DNA of 64,000 nt from Bombyx mori. Lineage: Eukaryota; Arthropoda; Insecta; Lepidoptera; Bombycidae. The position numbers and the translations under genes are program-made. The notes under the pieces were generated by a model. It was not told where the DNA came from. It saw only the letters and a list, made by a program, of their open reading frames with translations, and made no database searches. Positions 11,921 to 22,159 of the stretch are shown here, one piece after another. The DNA lies in assembly GCF_030269925.1 (NCBI RefSeq), contig NC_085127.1, positions 15,135,501 to 15,199,500 on the forward strand. The letters are read 5' to 3'. How positions within the stretch are numbered: the first letter of the stretch is position 1; every line of letters starts with the position of its first letter.

Positions 11921-12734
11921 TTTTCTTAGTTGCATTTGTATTTAATTATGCACTAAGTACCCTTACTTTTAGTTAAATTGTATTAAAGCTAAGCTTATAT
12001 GATATGTTCTGGAATTAAACTCAAAAGCCTTCCTATCGTGAGTAGTAGTTAGAACTCACGATTCCATTTCTGATTTGATGTGTGAAAGCGGCCGTGATTG
12101 CACTAGTAGATAAACAAACAACTCAACTTAAATTTTGCTATCTATTTCAAGAGGCTTTTGTATCCTTCACACCAAAATAAATTAATGCTTCGAAGCTTTA
12201 GACGTCCTTTAACTAGTAATGATCAAATTCTATAATTTAAATTTCTTTGTTTATAATTTATAAGGATTATCAGTAGTTACTCGTGAGTATTACAATTAAA
12301 TAGGTCTCCGGATGACCAGCTGAGCTTATCTACCGATTTAATACGGGGCTCAATAATTAGCACAATCACTCGTACAAGAAAAAGAAATCCAAATTTATGC
12401 CATGAGTAGGAGGATAAGACTCATATCAATTCCAAGTTTCCGCACAGTTCGTATCCACGCGCAAGACTTGTACAGCAAGCAGCGAGGCTCAGAGCGACAC
12501 CGACACGGATTAAATTCAATTTTATCTCTACAAAGCCCTCTCTCCACTCCCTCCGAGTAGGTGCTCTGTTATGTATGCGCTTGTAGCACATGCTGTACAC
12601 TGTAATTCGAAATTTATTGGATCATACCCGTCCTCTAGGAACGAAAATTGAAGACAAGTAAATGCCTATATATGCCTTAGTATATGCTATACGAAAATTT
12701 ATATATAAAAAATATTCCGTAGGGTAACCCACTC
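11921..12734. other. AT-rich sequence, nothing recognised
   Basis: No gene or repeat supported. Confidence 0.45.
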
Positions 12735-13032
12735 TAACCGGCGCCATCTAGGCGGGCTTCGGACAGTCTGCCGACCGAGAGGGCTGGTGGTCGTGGCGCC
12801 GACGATCGCCAGTCCGGCGTCCCGAGGGGGAGGGTGATGGGAGAGATGTGCTCCGCACTAAACGCTTCACTTCCCCCCTTTGCCTTGTCATGAGTTCTGT
12901 CTCATGCGAGGTTTGGACGTTGGTTGTTGAGCGACAGGAGGTTTTAGTCAGTTCGACTATGACATACCCCGCCCAGTATCCCCAGAAAAGGGCGGAAGTC
13001 CGGCGATTTACTCCTGACCAAAAAAAAAAAAA
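12735..13032 (+). mobile_element. R1-like LINE, 3' UTR fragment
   Basis: This is the same subfamily as the minus-strand copy at 49,852-51,704. TAACCGGCGCCATCTAGGCG, GGTGGTCGTGGCGCCGACG and GGAGGTTTTAGTCAGTTCG match the reverse complement of 49,870-50,155. A 3' A run lies at 13,020-13,032. Only untranslated sequence is present. Reading frames across it on either strand are accidental. Confidence 0.85.
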
Positions 13033-13209
13033 TGTAAATGCGGCAATCGTAAACACTTCGGCAAGCACTTCTTCCAAGGTCGCTAAACTAAGTTGCTGTA
13101 TATACATATTTCCCGCCTTTTGTGAATTAATTTCCCGAAGTTTTGACAGTTCATAATAAAACACGCGTCTCTTTGGTACCACCAAACATGCACCCGAATC
13201 TAATCATAT

Positions 13210-13457
13210 TTATTTTTTTATTGCTTAGATGGATGGACGAATCCACCGCCCACCTGATGTTAAGTGGTTAACGAAGCCCATAGATATCTACAGCATTAAT
13301 GGCGCAACCTACCTTGAGATATGACTTTTAAGGTCATAGTCAATAGTTACAACGGCTGCCCCATCCTTTAAACCGAAACGCATTGCTGCTTCACGGCAGA
13401 AATAGGGAAGGTAGTGGTACCTACCCGTGCGGACTCATAGACGTCGTACCAAGAGTA
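13210..13457 (-). mobile_element. Bm1 SINE, 5'-truncated
   Basis: Tail T's, GGATGGACGAATCCACCGCC and CCGAAACGCATTGCTGCTTC identify a moderately diverged Bm1 body. It ends near GACGTCGTACCAAGAGTA. No head is present. Confidence 0.88.
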
Positions 13458-14608
13458 AATGCGCTTGGTATTCTCAAAATACATCCACTTTTCATTGTAG
13501 CTGGACAATGACATCAATACTTTTTTTGTTCCGATCGAGCATACAGTTGCCTTTGCGCTTTTTACCTGAAAATTGGTCTGTTGATAAACTCTCACTAGTA
13601 CACATCTACCATCTTCTGAATCATTCGCATCTCTCAATGCCGATTGGAATCAGTTTGTTGATGAACGCCCCACTGCCCATCGAGCTGTTCTTATATTTGC
13701 GAATCTTCTTGTGCTACAGTTGTCGCAATTTCACTTCTGATACTTATTGATGATACAATAAAATTGTGCAGTGCCATATGGCACAGACTGCGCATCATAC
13801 CATATTTTATCTGGAATCCATATTTCCTATCGGTACACTCACCCAAACTATTATATGTACATTAAAAAAGCAAATATATTTTACAAACATAATTTTAAAG
13901 TAAACCCAACCTAATTATGATTGTGTTTGAAATGCAAAACCAATGAAGCGATGTAGAAAAAGTCATTTGAACGACTTGTTTCATTGAAACGAGATGAATA
14001 TTCATCTGGGAGTTATTCCGTTTGAATATGTAGATTGGTATTTAATCTACCTTTTTTATTATTACATCTCTCTGGGATCAGCCAATTCTGATTGGAAATT
14101 TACATCGGAAAATAAGTCTTAGGTAATAGATTATACAATGTGTTTTTGCTTGTTTTGCCTTTGTTTTATTAAGTGAACTATTTTTTTAAAGATGGCGAGT
14201 TTTTAACTTTATGAAAAATGCTAGTTTTTCTTTTTATATACATACATACATATGTTTTAGTGTAGTGTGAATCCATAATTAAATGACAACAACAATTCTA
14301 ATCGCCATAGTACTATCAATGAACCTATTTTTTCTAGGTCTACGAAAGGACTTCGGAGCTTTTTGTGTTTTGTATTTTTTATCACGCGGAGTACTCTGAG
14401 GAATTTGTCGACCTGGTACCTTTGTACCAATTGACGATATAACACTGACCGATGTCGGAGTGTAACTCATTCAAACAACCTCAAAGCACTACATTAATAT
14501 GAATTGTGTTTTGATTTTTTTCTATTTACCAATCTTTTCCGGAATAAGTTCCAGGAGGCTTCCTGAGTCCTATCACAATATATCTTTCTTCGAAAGAGCC
14601 ATTCTGCT
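13458..14608. other. AT-rich sequence, nothing recognised
   Basis: Small frames occur on both strands, but none shows a domain, codon bias or splice context. Confidence 0.45.
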
Positions 14609-14962
14609 ACCCTGAGGAATTGTTCGAGATGATGCCGTCATCTCGTTTTTACCATCACACCGCCCGCCACCGGAGTAGAGTTCATCCATACTATCTGGAG
14701 CCACTGCGGTCATCCACAGTGAGTTTCCAGAGGTCTTTTTTGCCACGTATCATCCGGCTATACAATGAGCTCCCCTCCACGGTGTTTTCCGAGCACTATG
14801 ACATGACCTTCTTCAAACGAGACTTGTGGAGAGTATTAAGCGGTAGGCAGCGGCTTAGCTCTGCACCTGGCATTGCTGAAGTCCATGGGCGACGGTAACC
14901 ACTCACCATCAGGTGGGCCGTATGCTCGTCTGCCTACAAGGACAATAAAAAATTAAAAAAAA
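14609..14962 (+). mobile_element. CR1-like LINE, 3' fragment
   Basis: This is a 5'-truncated copy of the LINE at 60,842-62,403. From GAGGAATTGTTCGAGATGAT it keeps the last ~92 codons of the ORF2 frame in register, to a TAA at 14,896-14,898. The 3' tail follows (CACCATCAGGTGGGCCGTAT), ending in AATAAAAAATTAAAAAAAA. It carries several substitutions relative to the copies at 55 and 62 kb, so it is older. Confidence 0.88.
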
Positions 14963-15320
14963 TATCCACTAGAGACCCTGATCACCACAATCAGGTCTGC
15001 ATTCTCATTTACCTTCGAAGATAATAAAAATACATGAAGTTACTACTTCTTCGGTGTCTGTTAAATTTAATAATTTGTTAAACAGCTCGCAATCGCTATT
15101 CTTCAAATTGTTTCATTTATGTTCAGCACTGGAGCTGGGGCCCGGCTCCTCGGCGGTGTACGGACTGCCACAATTGAATAACTAATGAACATTCGTTGAG
15201 GATATTTTCGGTAGATTTTCGATAATCATGCTATGGAAGTGCGCGCTTTTGAATACAAATAGAAACTTTTGTCGACTAATGACTTGGAATTTTTCGTGAT
15301 AGAAAAGCAAAAAATAATAA
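14963..15320. other. AT-rich sequence, nothing recognised
   Basis: Spacer between the CR1-like fragment and the interrupted solo LTR. No feature recognised. Confidence 0.4.
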
Positions 15321-15410
15321 TGTGCTTATCGCGGGTACCCACCATACAACGCAAGATATTTGATAGATACCTGAATCTCGCTTACGACATTTTCAAGATA
15401 ACCTTGCATA

Positions 15411-16703
15411 TACTAGACTGCACTAAAAGTATCGGGAATGGAATATTTCCACTGTTCCTGTCATATTAAAATCTTTTTAATTGAAAACTCCTTGGTTTTA
15501 AAAATCGAATACCATTTATTTATTTAAAAAAAGATTCTCGGTCTTGTCACGAGGTTTTGTCAAACTTGTTTAGTCGTTGAGAAAATGGAATTGACTCGAG
15601 AAAATTCAAGAGCGATGATTTATTATGACTTTCGAAGTGATTTAACACAAAAACAGTGTGTTGACCGGATGATTTCTGCATTTGGTGATGAAGCCCCATC
15701 CAAAACCACAATTTATCGCTGGTTTGCTGAGTTTCAACGTGGACGTGTCAAGCTCAGTGATGATCCCCGTCAAGGTCGTCCAAAAACTGCAGTCACCCAA
15801 GAAAATGTTGATGCTGTGCGTAAGCTGATTGAGGAAGATCGACATGTGACATACCGCGAAATTCAGGCAGCTTTAGACATTGGCATGAGGCAAATACAAA
15901 TAATCTTGCATGAACAATTAGGTGTAAAAAAGTTGTTTTCCCGATGGATACCGCATTCGCTCTGTGAAGAGCAAAAAGCGGCTCGCGTTACTTGGTGCGT
16001 CAGAACTCTCGAAAGATTCCACGCAGGATCCTCAAATGCTGTATACAACATTGTATCAGGTGACGAATCTTGGATATACGCGTACGAACCCGAAACAAAA
16101 AACCAGTCACGAGTTTGAGTGTTCGAAAATGAGTTAAAGCCAACAAAAATTGTTCGTTCACGGAGTGTTGCAAAAAAATGGTGGCCACGTTTGTCTCCAA
16201 AACCGGCCATGTTACGACTATTCCTCTTGAGGGACAAAGAACGGTTAATGCAAAATGGTATGCTAGCATTTGTTTTCCACAGGTCGTTTCTGAACTCCGT
16301 AAAGAGAACTGCAACCGCCGCATCATCCTCAATCACGACAATGCGAGCTCTCACACCGCGCACAGAACAAAAGAGTTTTTAGAGCAAGAAAGCATAGAAT
16401 TATTAGACCATCCGCCGTACAGCCCCGACCCAAGCCCTAATTATTTCTATACTTTCCCTAAAATAAAGAATAAATTGCGTGGACAGAGATTTTCATCACC
16501 TGAAGAAGCTGTGGACGCCTACAAAACGGCCATTTTGGAGACCCCAACTTCCAAATGGAATGGTTGCTTCAAGGATTGGTTCCATCGTATGGAAAAATGT
16601 GTCAAATTTCGCGGAAAATACTTTGAAAAGCAATAAATACATTTTTAAATAGTAATGTTGTGTCACTTCGTTAATTCCCGAAATTTTCAGTACCGCCCTT
16701 ACT
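15411..16703 (+). mobile_element. mariner (D,D34D) DNA transposon, inactive copy
   Basis: The element is 1.29 kb, the usual mariner size, and flanked by TA. The left terminal repeat contains ACTAAAAGTATCGGGAAT. Its counterpart at the right end reads, in reverse complement, ACTGAAAATTTCGGGAAT. A single transposase region fills the middle. The insertion point lies in the CATATATACAAG stretch of a pre-existing LTR. Premature stop, frameshift and loss of a catalytic residue show it can no longer encode transposase. Confidence 0.92.
15585..16636 (+). pseudogene. mariner transposase, broken by a stop and a frameshift
   Basis: The composite length is about 349 codons, normal for mariner. Residues 1-110 form the paired helix-turn-helix DNA-binding half. 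WIPHSL (residues 121-126) corresponds to the family's WVPHEL. The first catalytic Asp is in SGDESW (residue 160). The second is in NHDNASSHTA (codon 16,337-16,339). The third position, 35 residues later, is Tyr (TAT at 16,442-16,444) instead of Asp, so the catalytic triad is lost. A TGA at 16,116-16,118 stands where mariners have Trp. A shift near the A run at 16,170-16,177 puts the rest in another frame. The start ATG at 15,585 follows the 5' untranslated stretch directly. Confidence 0.93.
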
Positions 16704-16790
16704 ATATACAAGCTTCGGACCGTAGGTCTACCGAGCAAATATCACCCGCTCGGTGGAATATCTTTCTTTCATCGTCTAAGCCTTCCTACA

Positions 16791-18126
16791 TGTTAATTGT
16801 TCCTGAATTTAATTTGTTTCCTTTTTGACTGGCACTCCATGTCCTTCAGAAAAATATACGACACAGCAGTAGCGCCTTGATACCGAATATGTGACTTTCT
16901 TGAGTGAGATGCCCAGATACGTAGATCATGTTGTTGGACCATCTTCTATACACCAATAGTTGTATAGCCATCGAAACCAGCAGTGAGGCGTCCTTACAAT
17001 GAAAGTAAGATCATTTAAAATCTTCGAAACAAATTGAGCAATAAAACAAAAACTTAGAGAGTCTTGATTTCCTCCGAACTCCGAAGTTCTTCCACATCCA
17101 ATTGCAGTACAATTGTTTTTTAAAGTATTCTCCCTCCGCTCTCGAGAACTCTCGAGACAATCTCCATTATTAGATAACGTTTTCTTTCTATAATCAAAAC
17201 AACGTTAATGTGAAAATCGTCCAGATTTTCAGCAACTCCCTGATTAAGTATGTATCATTGAAACAATTGAAGTCAACTTATTGATCGGGATATTTTTTTT
17301 CAAATTAACAAAAAGTGAAAAATGCAAATATCTCACCTTGATTCCCATTGTAAGCACCGCGTTTGAAGTCATCATTATTTAGAATAAATAGAATAACCAT
17401 AGCTTTTTCTAATTTGAAAGTATTAAGTAATTATTTTATATGCACAGTACAGATAAGTCCTAAATAAATAAGCTCCGATACATCGTAGAAATCTCGGGGT
17501 CTACGAAGGGACCTAGAGCTACTTCTAAGTTTGGTACCATACGATCCCTGGGGATTGATTCAAGTACTGGAGGTGACTAGAGAAGACGCAACCTACGAAC
17601 AAAACCAAAAAGTACTCAGAGCAATAAATAATTAATTAATAGCAGCACATAGCTATCGAATCTTCGAAAAAACACATTCCTAAAAGTCACCGAAGATTTC
17701 ACAGTAGCTTATTTATCCTTTAATCCGGAATCTGAGAAGCTAATCCTACGTGACGCGAAGCCGATATTTATTTTATTCCCTTTGAAGACTTTAAGGCAAA
17801 AGGAATCCTATATCGTTCAGTTCAAGTTTTTAATATAATTCCGTGTTTCAAATAAGTTTGTGTTATTGTTCGGATGCGCGTCGATACTGCTGATAATTTT
17901 GTTTATGGTTTGGTCGGGTGATGGATCCCGACCGGAATGCTCGGCCCTCCCGAACCGTTTGTTCTACAAGATCAATATTGTGAAACGAAGTTATTGGCCT
18001 GTTTTATGTTTATCATTATTATACTCGTAAACAGGGCTTGCTTTTTGAAAATTTGATGTTGCGTGGTTTTTATGTTACTGTGGAAATCAAATATAAGGAT
18101 GCGTATGTGTCTGTTGCTATGCTTAG
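16791..18126. other. AT-rich sequence, nothing recognised
   Basis: No supported gene, RNA or repeat family. Confidence 0.45.
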
Positions 18127-18319
18127 TTTTTTTTTTGATCCCATATACATCTACAACGTAAATGCGCTACCCACCTTGAGATATAAGTTCTAAGGTCTCA
18201 GTATAGTTACAACGGCTGCCCCATCCTTCAAACTGAAACGCATTACTGCTTCACGGCAGAAATAGGCAGGGTGGTGGTACCTACCTGCGCGGACTCACAA
18301 CAGGTCCTACCACCAGTAA
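18127..18319 (-). mobile_element. Bm1 SINE, tail and body with internal deletion
   Basis: A T run (18,127-18,136) is joined directly to ATCCCATATACATCTAC. The GGTGGGCTGTGAGCTCG block normally found next to the tail is deleted. The rest of the body up to CTACCACCAGTAA is well preserved. Confidence 0.88.
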
Positions 18320-18607
18320 GAAGTAGTCTCCGGATTATTTATTATTATACATAACAAGCAGTATTCAAGCTATTTTTCTACACACAGACGAAAATTGAGT
18401 GCGAGAGTGACGAGACAGTAGATGTCTGACAACATCTCCCTCGAGTTTTTTCTTTATTTCTTCTTTGATAGTACGAACAGTTCACACTTTGCTACTTAAT
18501 TTGCACTTTCTCCTAATTCATAAGCAGACTTTGTCTCCAACAAGTACGGATCGTATCACCGAACTAGCCATCACAGTATTTGAAAAACGAGCACATCTAT
18601 ATATTTG
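18320..18607. other. AT-rich sequence, nothing recognised
   Basis: Spacer between a Bm1 and a CR1-like LINE tail. No feature recognised. Confidence 0.4.
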
Positions 18608-18718
18608 GTAAGCGGTGGATTGGCTCTGCCTCTGGCATTGCTGACGTCCATGAGGAACGATAGCCGCTTACCATCAAGTGGGCCGTATGCTCATCTGCCT
18701 ACAAAGGCAATAAAAAAA
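18608..18718 (+). mobile_element. CR1-like LINE, 3' tail fragment
   Basis: GGTAAGCGGTGGATTGGCTC, GGCATTGCTGACGTCCATGA and GTGGGCCGTATGCTCATCTG match the terminal ~110 bp of the LINE at 60,842-62,403, ending in AATAAAAAAA. It is more diverged than the 59.3-kb tail. Confidence 0.85.
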
Positions 18719-20396
18719 TCTATCAGTCACGAACGTGAAACGTAATGTAATGTAATGAGTAAAATAAATAAACATAAAAGAATACTAATAAAATAGAGTA
18801 ATGAGCTTAGCTGAAGCATTCAATAAAATTTCAATTTTGCCAACACTCAACCCGGAATGCATTATTGTGGCGGAAATAAGAAAACGTAACAGAACTTTAT
18901 TGAGATTTTAAGTTGCGTAGTATAATACACGAATGCCTTGGAGGAAAACGGAAGCATTTGTAACTTTTGTTCTTTTGAATTATTATATTACATCACTACT
19001 ATGTTTACTTAATTAAATAGCTTGAAAGTTGCTAAAGACGTCGTTATTTATTAAATTTTACGAAGGTCTACGGTAAAGTTAACTTACATTGAAAGTTAAC
19101 TACAAGAAAAAGAAAAATATTCTGTTTAAGCAACTCTAAATTTGGACTGGAGACTCATAAGGTTTAGCTTCTGTGAACTTGTGTTATCAGATGATACCCA
19201 TAATGTTGTGCGACCTAGATTAGACAGAAATGATTTTTTAGAATATTTGAACTTATTAACCGCGTGGGTCAGTAATATCGTTGGGCTGGTTATCGCCCTA
19301 CGCCGAGCTAAATACATGCCTGTCTTCTCTTTTACACTAATAAAATAGAGTCAAACTGAAAACTTCCCTCATGTTGAAATAAGATAAAATGCTACGAATA
19401 ATTAAAGCTCCTCTGCACTATTTGTGTTGTACTCGATACTCGAGAACGGTAGATCGCACTCGCCTTTATAAGCCTTTCATTTAAAAAGCGCTCATATCTC
19501 TTGTGAAGTGTTTGCGCTTGTTGTGTTCACGGGGAAAGCTTTCTAGAAAGCCAATTTACGTTTTGTAGCTTGCGGTAGTAATGCGGATTTACTATTGAAT
19601 CGTTATTGTTTCGAGGAACTTTTTAAGTAGCATACAAGTGGACGTCGAAAAAGGCAAAGTGCCCTGTCAATTCGTAGTCATTTAAATCTGCAGGGTTTCG
19701 ATCTACTATGCTTATATGATTTTTTACTCATCTTTTTGAGGACTAGTGACATCAGTTCTGGGGGAGTCTGAAACAAGTATCCACATAATATGGTATATGA
19801 TTTCGTATAGGTATCATAGGAGGTACTTAGCATCAATAAAAATGAAAATAAAAAATAACAATATTTTTTTTAATCGTCAAAATCAGCGATGCTGTTTTCA
19901 ATGCAGTGTCGATTAGCTTCGGTATCCGCTTAACATTAGGTGGGCTGTGAGCTCGTCTGCCCCTACGGCGGTACAAAAAAGATCTCAGAACCCATGAACA
20001 CTCATCTACATCACTCTCATTACTAAACCATAACGACTTATTTAACGGCAAAATACCTCCTTCGTATTTTACAATAAGAAATAACATCTGAACAAATAAA
20101 AGCGTGCGCCGTAAATCCTTACAATATCTCGTGGCGTAAAAGAAATTCGTGAAATTAAATTCCGTAACGGCGACGTAAGCGTAACGTAAGCGGAGCGGGT
20201 TGGCTTGTTTGTCAAAGGAAGGCTTTAGCAAGACTCTTCCAGGCGCAGCCCAGTGGGGACACTGGAGTAGGAACCTTCAGAACAACAGGTTCAAAGCTTT
20301 ACCAAAGCATCGAACAGTTGTTTATTCGCATCATGCCCATTTGTGTGGTAATACATCCCGCTATAGCTTCATTGTCCTCTAAATTTATTTTTTATT
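18719..20396. other. AT-rich sequence with one SINE/LINE-tail relic
   Basis: Mostly unassigned. At 19,903-19,972 the words TATCCGCTTAACATTAGG and TGGGCTGTGAGCTCGTCTGC form an isolated 3' tail relic, intermediate between the Bm1 and CR1-like tails. No gene is supported. Confidence 0.5.
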
Positions 20397-20714
20397 GAAG
20401 TGAAACTTCCTTATCGGCGTTGGAAAAAAATTTACCGTCACATTTTTCGGTTACGCGTCACATTTTTCCGTTACGCGCCATCTTTTTTGTATTCATGTCT
20501 ATGATAATAAAATCCTTTTGTTTAAACTTTATCTAATTTAACTTTTTTGTATTCATGTCTATGATAATAAAATCCTTTTGTTTAAACTTTATCTAATTTA
20601 ACTTTATTTAACCAATTTCTAGAAAGTTGCATGTAGATCATTTTTCGAAAAATAAGGCCATAAACAAGTTTCACTTCTTACGTGTGTACACTAGTACACG
20701 CACACATTTTTTTT
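20397..20714 (+). mobile_element. Short nonautonomous Helentron derivative (HINE-like)
   Basis: The left end (GAAGTGAAACTTCCTTATCG, then ACCGTCACATTTTTCGG and GTTACGCGCCATC) matches, in reverse complement, the end of the coding element at 30,284. The right end (AATTTCTAGAAAGTTGCATG to GTGTACACTAGTACACGCAC) matches its other end at 28,391-28,560. The middle of the coding element is missing. The ends carry inverted copies of AGTGAAACTT. The last bases form a palindrome (GTGTAC/GTACAC), as known for Helentron 3' ends. No protein is encoded. Confidence 0.8.
20482..20602 (+). repeat. 60-bp tandem duplication inside the Helentron derivative
   Basis: The 60-bp unit beginning CTTTTTTGTATTCATGTCTA is present twice in a row, identical over essentially its full length. 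The coding relative at 28.4 kb has one unit, so the duplication arose in this copy or its sublineage. Confidence 0.92.
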
Positions 20715-21479
20715 CATTCCTTTACTTTTTAGGCTTCAGTCAAATCATTATGCTATGACATATATTATTAGTCTAGTAGTATTGTTATGGTTTTAATTTC
20801 GTTTTTATTGGCGACATGTTTGTAAGGCTTTATAGTATTTGTAGCTATTTTATCTACCTACTCGACTCTAACGGTAATGTTCTTTCATGTCGCTACAGAT
20901 ACACTTTGATGATCGAATTTGTAGTATACATACTATATACATGTAGCATACATATTGATTACAAGCTTTAGGCGAAAATTTAAATCGCGCTGACAATATT
21001 TACAAGAGCATTCAAAACGAGCAGATAAACCGTCTCAGTGAAAGGTATTTTCCTTCGTATTTGTGTATATGAACGAATCTGAAATGGTGCGACGGAATCT
21101 AGCATTTATGATATTAACAATCAGTAGCTCTGTGTAAACTTTGAAATACGAGGTGAAGGCTCAATTGTACCTATCGTATAACGATTGTTCCACCCTTCAC
21201 ACCGACACGCATGACTGCTTCATCAGAGAGAGACATTTTTATTAGCAGGATGTTGCATTATAAAATTTACAAATTTATTGCAGGAGAGACTATGTAAACA
21301 CATCTTTCAAATCAAAACTGTTAAAGAAGTAACAATAACAGATCACAAAAAGCCCGTTCTGAAAGTCTACTGGGAAATTCGCCAGAATATTTATTCCGGG
21401 AAACTTTTACGATTGAACGTTACAATGTATTCGAAAGTGACATTCAGCCACTCGATAATCGGCCCGTAAAAAGAGTTGG
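20715..21479. other. AT-rich sequence with a faint Bm1 relic
   Basis: At about 21,165-21,232 the words TTCCACCCTTCACACCGACA and GCATGACTGCTTCATC are a decayed minus-strand Bm1 body. Otherwise nothing is recognised. Confidence 0.45.
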
Positions 21480-22159
21480 GAGCTACGAGCGCGCGCTAAC
21501 TCGACGCTGGCCCTCGACACGCGCGCTCCGAACGTAATCAAACTCGTCTCAGCCGAAGAGTTCGGCGCGTATCAATTTTCCCCGGAATAATTACGGGGCG
21601 CCAACAAAGGAAGCTCGGACTGGAATAATTTACAAAAAAATACCGCTCCTCAAAACACGACACCGGAACCGAGCCGGAACTCGTTCGGAGGCCGCTCGAT
21701 CCAAAATTGAATTTCAATGTCACAACAGTGCAGATGTAAAAATCGCTCGACTCGCAGGCGATCGTTGTGCGTTGCGCGCGCAGGGGGTGGGTGCGGGGGA
21801 GGCGGGGGCGGGGGGGTGCGCGCGCTGTGCGGCGCCCCCGGCAGTGTCCCGGGCCGGCCGCGCCGTCCGCCCGCGTCGCGCCATGCCACCTCCTCGTGCG
21901 TCCGTGCTCCGATGCGACACGCGACTACTCGCGCTAGTGGCTACGCGCTGCGACAGCACTCCGACCCTCCTCGCTGCCCAGTAACCCCAGTGTGCTACGA
22001 GTTTTACGCCGGATTCAGTGCTACAAAGTGTCAGTGACAGTTCAAAAAAAGTTTGCTTTATCTTGCATCTCGGCGCGAGTTATCTGGCTACGACGGATCG
22101 AGGCCATCGGAACTGCCCTGAAAGCCTCCGATTGGGAGGCATTTCTTATATTTATCAAG
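21480..22159 (+). promoter_or_regulatory. CpG/GC-rich block: candidate host promoter and untranslated first exon
   Basis: This block is far more GC- and CpG-rich than its surroundings and contains G/C runs at 21,782-21,870. Downstream lie arthropod initiator-like words TCAGTG at 22,015 and 22,031. These are followed by about 130 bp without an ATG-led frame, ending in a usable donor (ATCAAG|GTATTA, exon end 22,159). That arrangement suits a non-coding first exon read to the right. No TATA box is evident. The long frames across the GC-rich part in all directions are composition artefacts. Promoter identity is inference. Confidence 0.45.

Larger units (their letters stand above)
15321..16790 (-). 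mobile_element. Solo LTR of the TRIM family, interrupted by mariner
   Basis: The two flanks of the mariner together rebuild one LTR of the miniature element at 42,607-43,524, read in the same orientation. The left half (about 15,328-15,410) contains ACAACGCAAGATA and CTGAATCTCGCTTACGACAT. The right half (16,704-16,790) contains TACAAGCTTCGGACCGT and ends CCTTCCTACA. By eye it differs from the TRIM LTRs at roughly one position in ten, so it is older. No second LTR is nearby, which fits a solo LTR left by recombination. Confidence 0.8.

Noticed and set aside
12748..13185. 145-codon minus-strand frame
   Set aside because: It is antisense to a plus-strand R1-like 3' UTR and its A tail, hence the Phe run.
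21650..22037. Overlapping Pro/Ala/Gly/Arg-rich frames on both strands
   Set aside because: These arise from high GC content in the CpG-rich block and show no conserved domain.
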